From Flavobacterium piscinae (GTDB lineage Bacteria > Bacteroidota > Bacteroidia > Flavobacteriales > Flavobacteriaceae), in the NCBI RefSeq assembly GCF_004122145.1, contig NZ_SBKQ01000007.1:1-64000 (forward strand): a stretch of DNA of 64,000 bases, read 5' to 3'. The translations under genes were made by a program, and so were the position numbers. Below are positions 63,083-64,000 of the stretch, in pieces. The stretch's first letter is position 1, and the number at the start of each line of letters is the position of its first letter. Below the pieces are notes generated by a model. It had not been told where the DNA came from. It did no database searches and worked only from the letters and a program-made list of their open reading frames with translations.

Positions 63083-63523
63083 ATGCAAAACACTATTGTA
63101 TTTTATCAATCAGAGAAAAAGAATGTAACGATTAATGTTACTTACCTCAATGAAAGTTTTTGGCTTTCGCAAAAAATGATTGCACATCTTTTTGGAGTTG
63201 ACAGAACTGTAATCACAAAACATATAAAAAACATCTTTGAAACTAATGAATTATACGAAGATTCAGTTAGTGCAATTTTTGCACATACTGCCGAAGATGG
63301 TAAAAAATACAATACAAAGTTCTATAATCTAGATGTAATTATTGCCGTTGGCTATCGTGTTAATTCTAAAGAAGCAACCCAATTTAGAATTTGGGCAACT
63401 CAAACATTAAAAGAATTTATCATTAAAGGTTTTGTTTTAAACGATGAGATGTTGAAAAATGGAAAACCTTTTGGTAAAGATTATTTAGAATTATCCAATA
63501 CAAAAAATATATTTCTGACTTAG
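63083..63523 (+). CDS. RhuM-like protein, probably truncated
   Basis: The 146-residue protein matches the N-terminal part of RhuM family proteins: IVFYQSEKKNVTINVTYLNE, SFWLSQKMIAHLFGVDRTVI, HTAEDGKKYNTKFYNLDVII and VGYRVNSKEATQFRIWATQT, ending FVLNDEMLKNGKPFGKDYLE. Full family members usually run to about 330 residues with a further domain that is missing here. Near the end another frame reads KKYISDLDEIIKNLNK and stops at 63550, so a one-base change at the A6 run (63502-63507) is likely. I take this as a gene remnant. RhuM genes are often on mobile or accessory DNA. Confidence 0.72.
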   Translation: MQNTIVFYQSEKKNVTINVTYLNESFWLSQKMIAHLFGVDRTVITKHIKNIFETNELYEDSVSAIFAHTAEDGKKYNTKFYNLDVIIAVGYRVNSKEATQFRIWATQTLKEFIIKGFVLNDEMLKNGKPFGKDYLELSNTKNIFLT

Positions 63524-63594
63524 ATGAAATTATTAAAAATTTAAATAAATAAACTCAATTTTGTAATTTGTAGAAGAAGAAATCATAATTAAAA

Positions 63595-64000
63595 ATGAAA
63601 AAAATACTATTCTTTCTATTATTCATTAATTTTAGTTTTTCACAAAATGAAAAATTAACAATTACGAAAATTGATAGTATTTGTGAAGCAAATGGAATTT
63701 ATGGAATATCAGAAGGTCATATAAAAATTAATAAAAAAAAAAAAAGAAACTGATTGGTTCGGGTAGATTTTCAATAAAAACATATTTAAATTACTATAAT
63801 CAAGAATATTACAACAACTTAAGTCTAGAAGAAAAAAAAAGGTACAATGGAGAAAAAGACTCCGAATTAATTAGAGCAGATTATAATGAAAATATTTCAT
63901 ATAATGACAATAATCAGGAATCTATATTTGCTCAATTTTATTACTATAAAAACCAAGTATTTTGTTTAAAATTAAAAATATCAAAAAATAAAAAAGTCTT
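63595..64000 (+). pseudogene. Secreted protein gene with frame break at an A13 run
   Basis: ATG 63595 starts a clear signal peptide (MKKILFFLLFINFSFSQ). The frame runs into 13 consecutive A (63733-63745) and stops at TGA 63751-63753, giving 52 residues. From the run a second frame (codons starting at positions divisible by 3, such as 63744) continues without stop to the window end with plausible sequence (LIGSGRFSIKTYLNYYNQEY). One added A or two fewer would join the two. It may be a real frameshift, an assembly or sequencing error, or a slippage-prone gene. No family is recognised. The right end is outside the window. Confidence 0.7.

Overview
The window is AT-rich chromosomal DNA from a member of the Bacteroidota, most likely a Flavobacterium or close relative in the Flavobacteriaceae. 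The signs are a fused SecDF translocase, the gliding genes gldF and gldG, secreted proteins of the type IX secretion system (a type B C-terminal sorting domain and SprB-like repeats), A-rich leaders with no clear Shine-Dalgarno sequence, and several -7 boxes matching the Bacteroidota consensus TAnnTTTG. No rRNA, tRNA, CRISPR array, insertion sequence or prophage was recognised.

Layout. 1-4263 (minus) is the N-terminal part of a very large secreted multidomain adhesin whose end lies outside the window. 4420-8002 (plus) holds folE, cysS, yidD and lgt. 8246-16801 (minus) is housekeeping: secDF, mdh, gyrB, asnB and a GreA-like factor. 16917-21703 (minus) is a two-gene outer-membrane module of a beta-barrel protein and a large TPR protein. 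ftsE follows at 21958.

22610-33268 is a surface-glycan locus. It has a GT-C-like membrane enzyme, a polyprenyl-phosphate-sugar-synthase-like GT2, three further GT2 enzymes, a GT4-like enzyme, an FdtA-like ketoisomerase, an FdtB-like aminotransferase, a FemAB-like acyltransferase, a Wzx-type flippase and an acyltransferase-3. A type B T9SS cargo protein and a TRIC channel gene lie next to it.

35813-42831 is a membrane-stress type cluster: RDD protein, then SpoIIM, a membrane protein, DUF4129, DUF4350, MoxR ATPase and DUF58. It resembles Bat operons but has no VWA-domain gene. 42906-63009 returns to housekeeping: an rRNA methyltransferase-like enzyme, Rel/Spo, Fur, purA, purC, phoH, a SAM hydrolase, gldFG, dnaN, a universal stress protein, a Gfo/Idh/MocA oxidoreductase, 3-hydroxybutyryl-CoA dehydrogenase, an AraC regulator and a DUF1015 protein. 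The right edge (63083-64000) looks degraded: a short RhuM-like gene and a secreted-protein gene whose frame breaks at a run of 13 A.

The most notable observations are the GreA-like protein that keeps the acidic tip pair at the same residue numbers as GreA, a possible aminoacylated 3-amino-sugar pathway in the glycan locus, a terminator hairpin overlapping the apparent start of the AraC gene, a perfect 23-bp inverted repeat after the oxidoreductase gene, a short-repeat expansion inside the aminotransferase gene, and the A13 frame break. Nothing here is clearly a new defence or mobile system.
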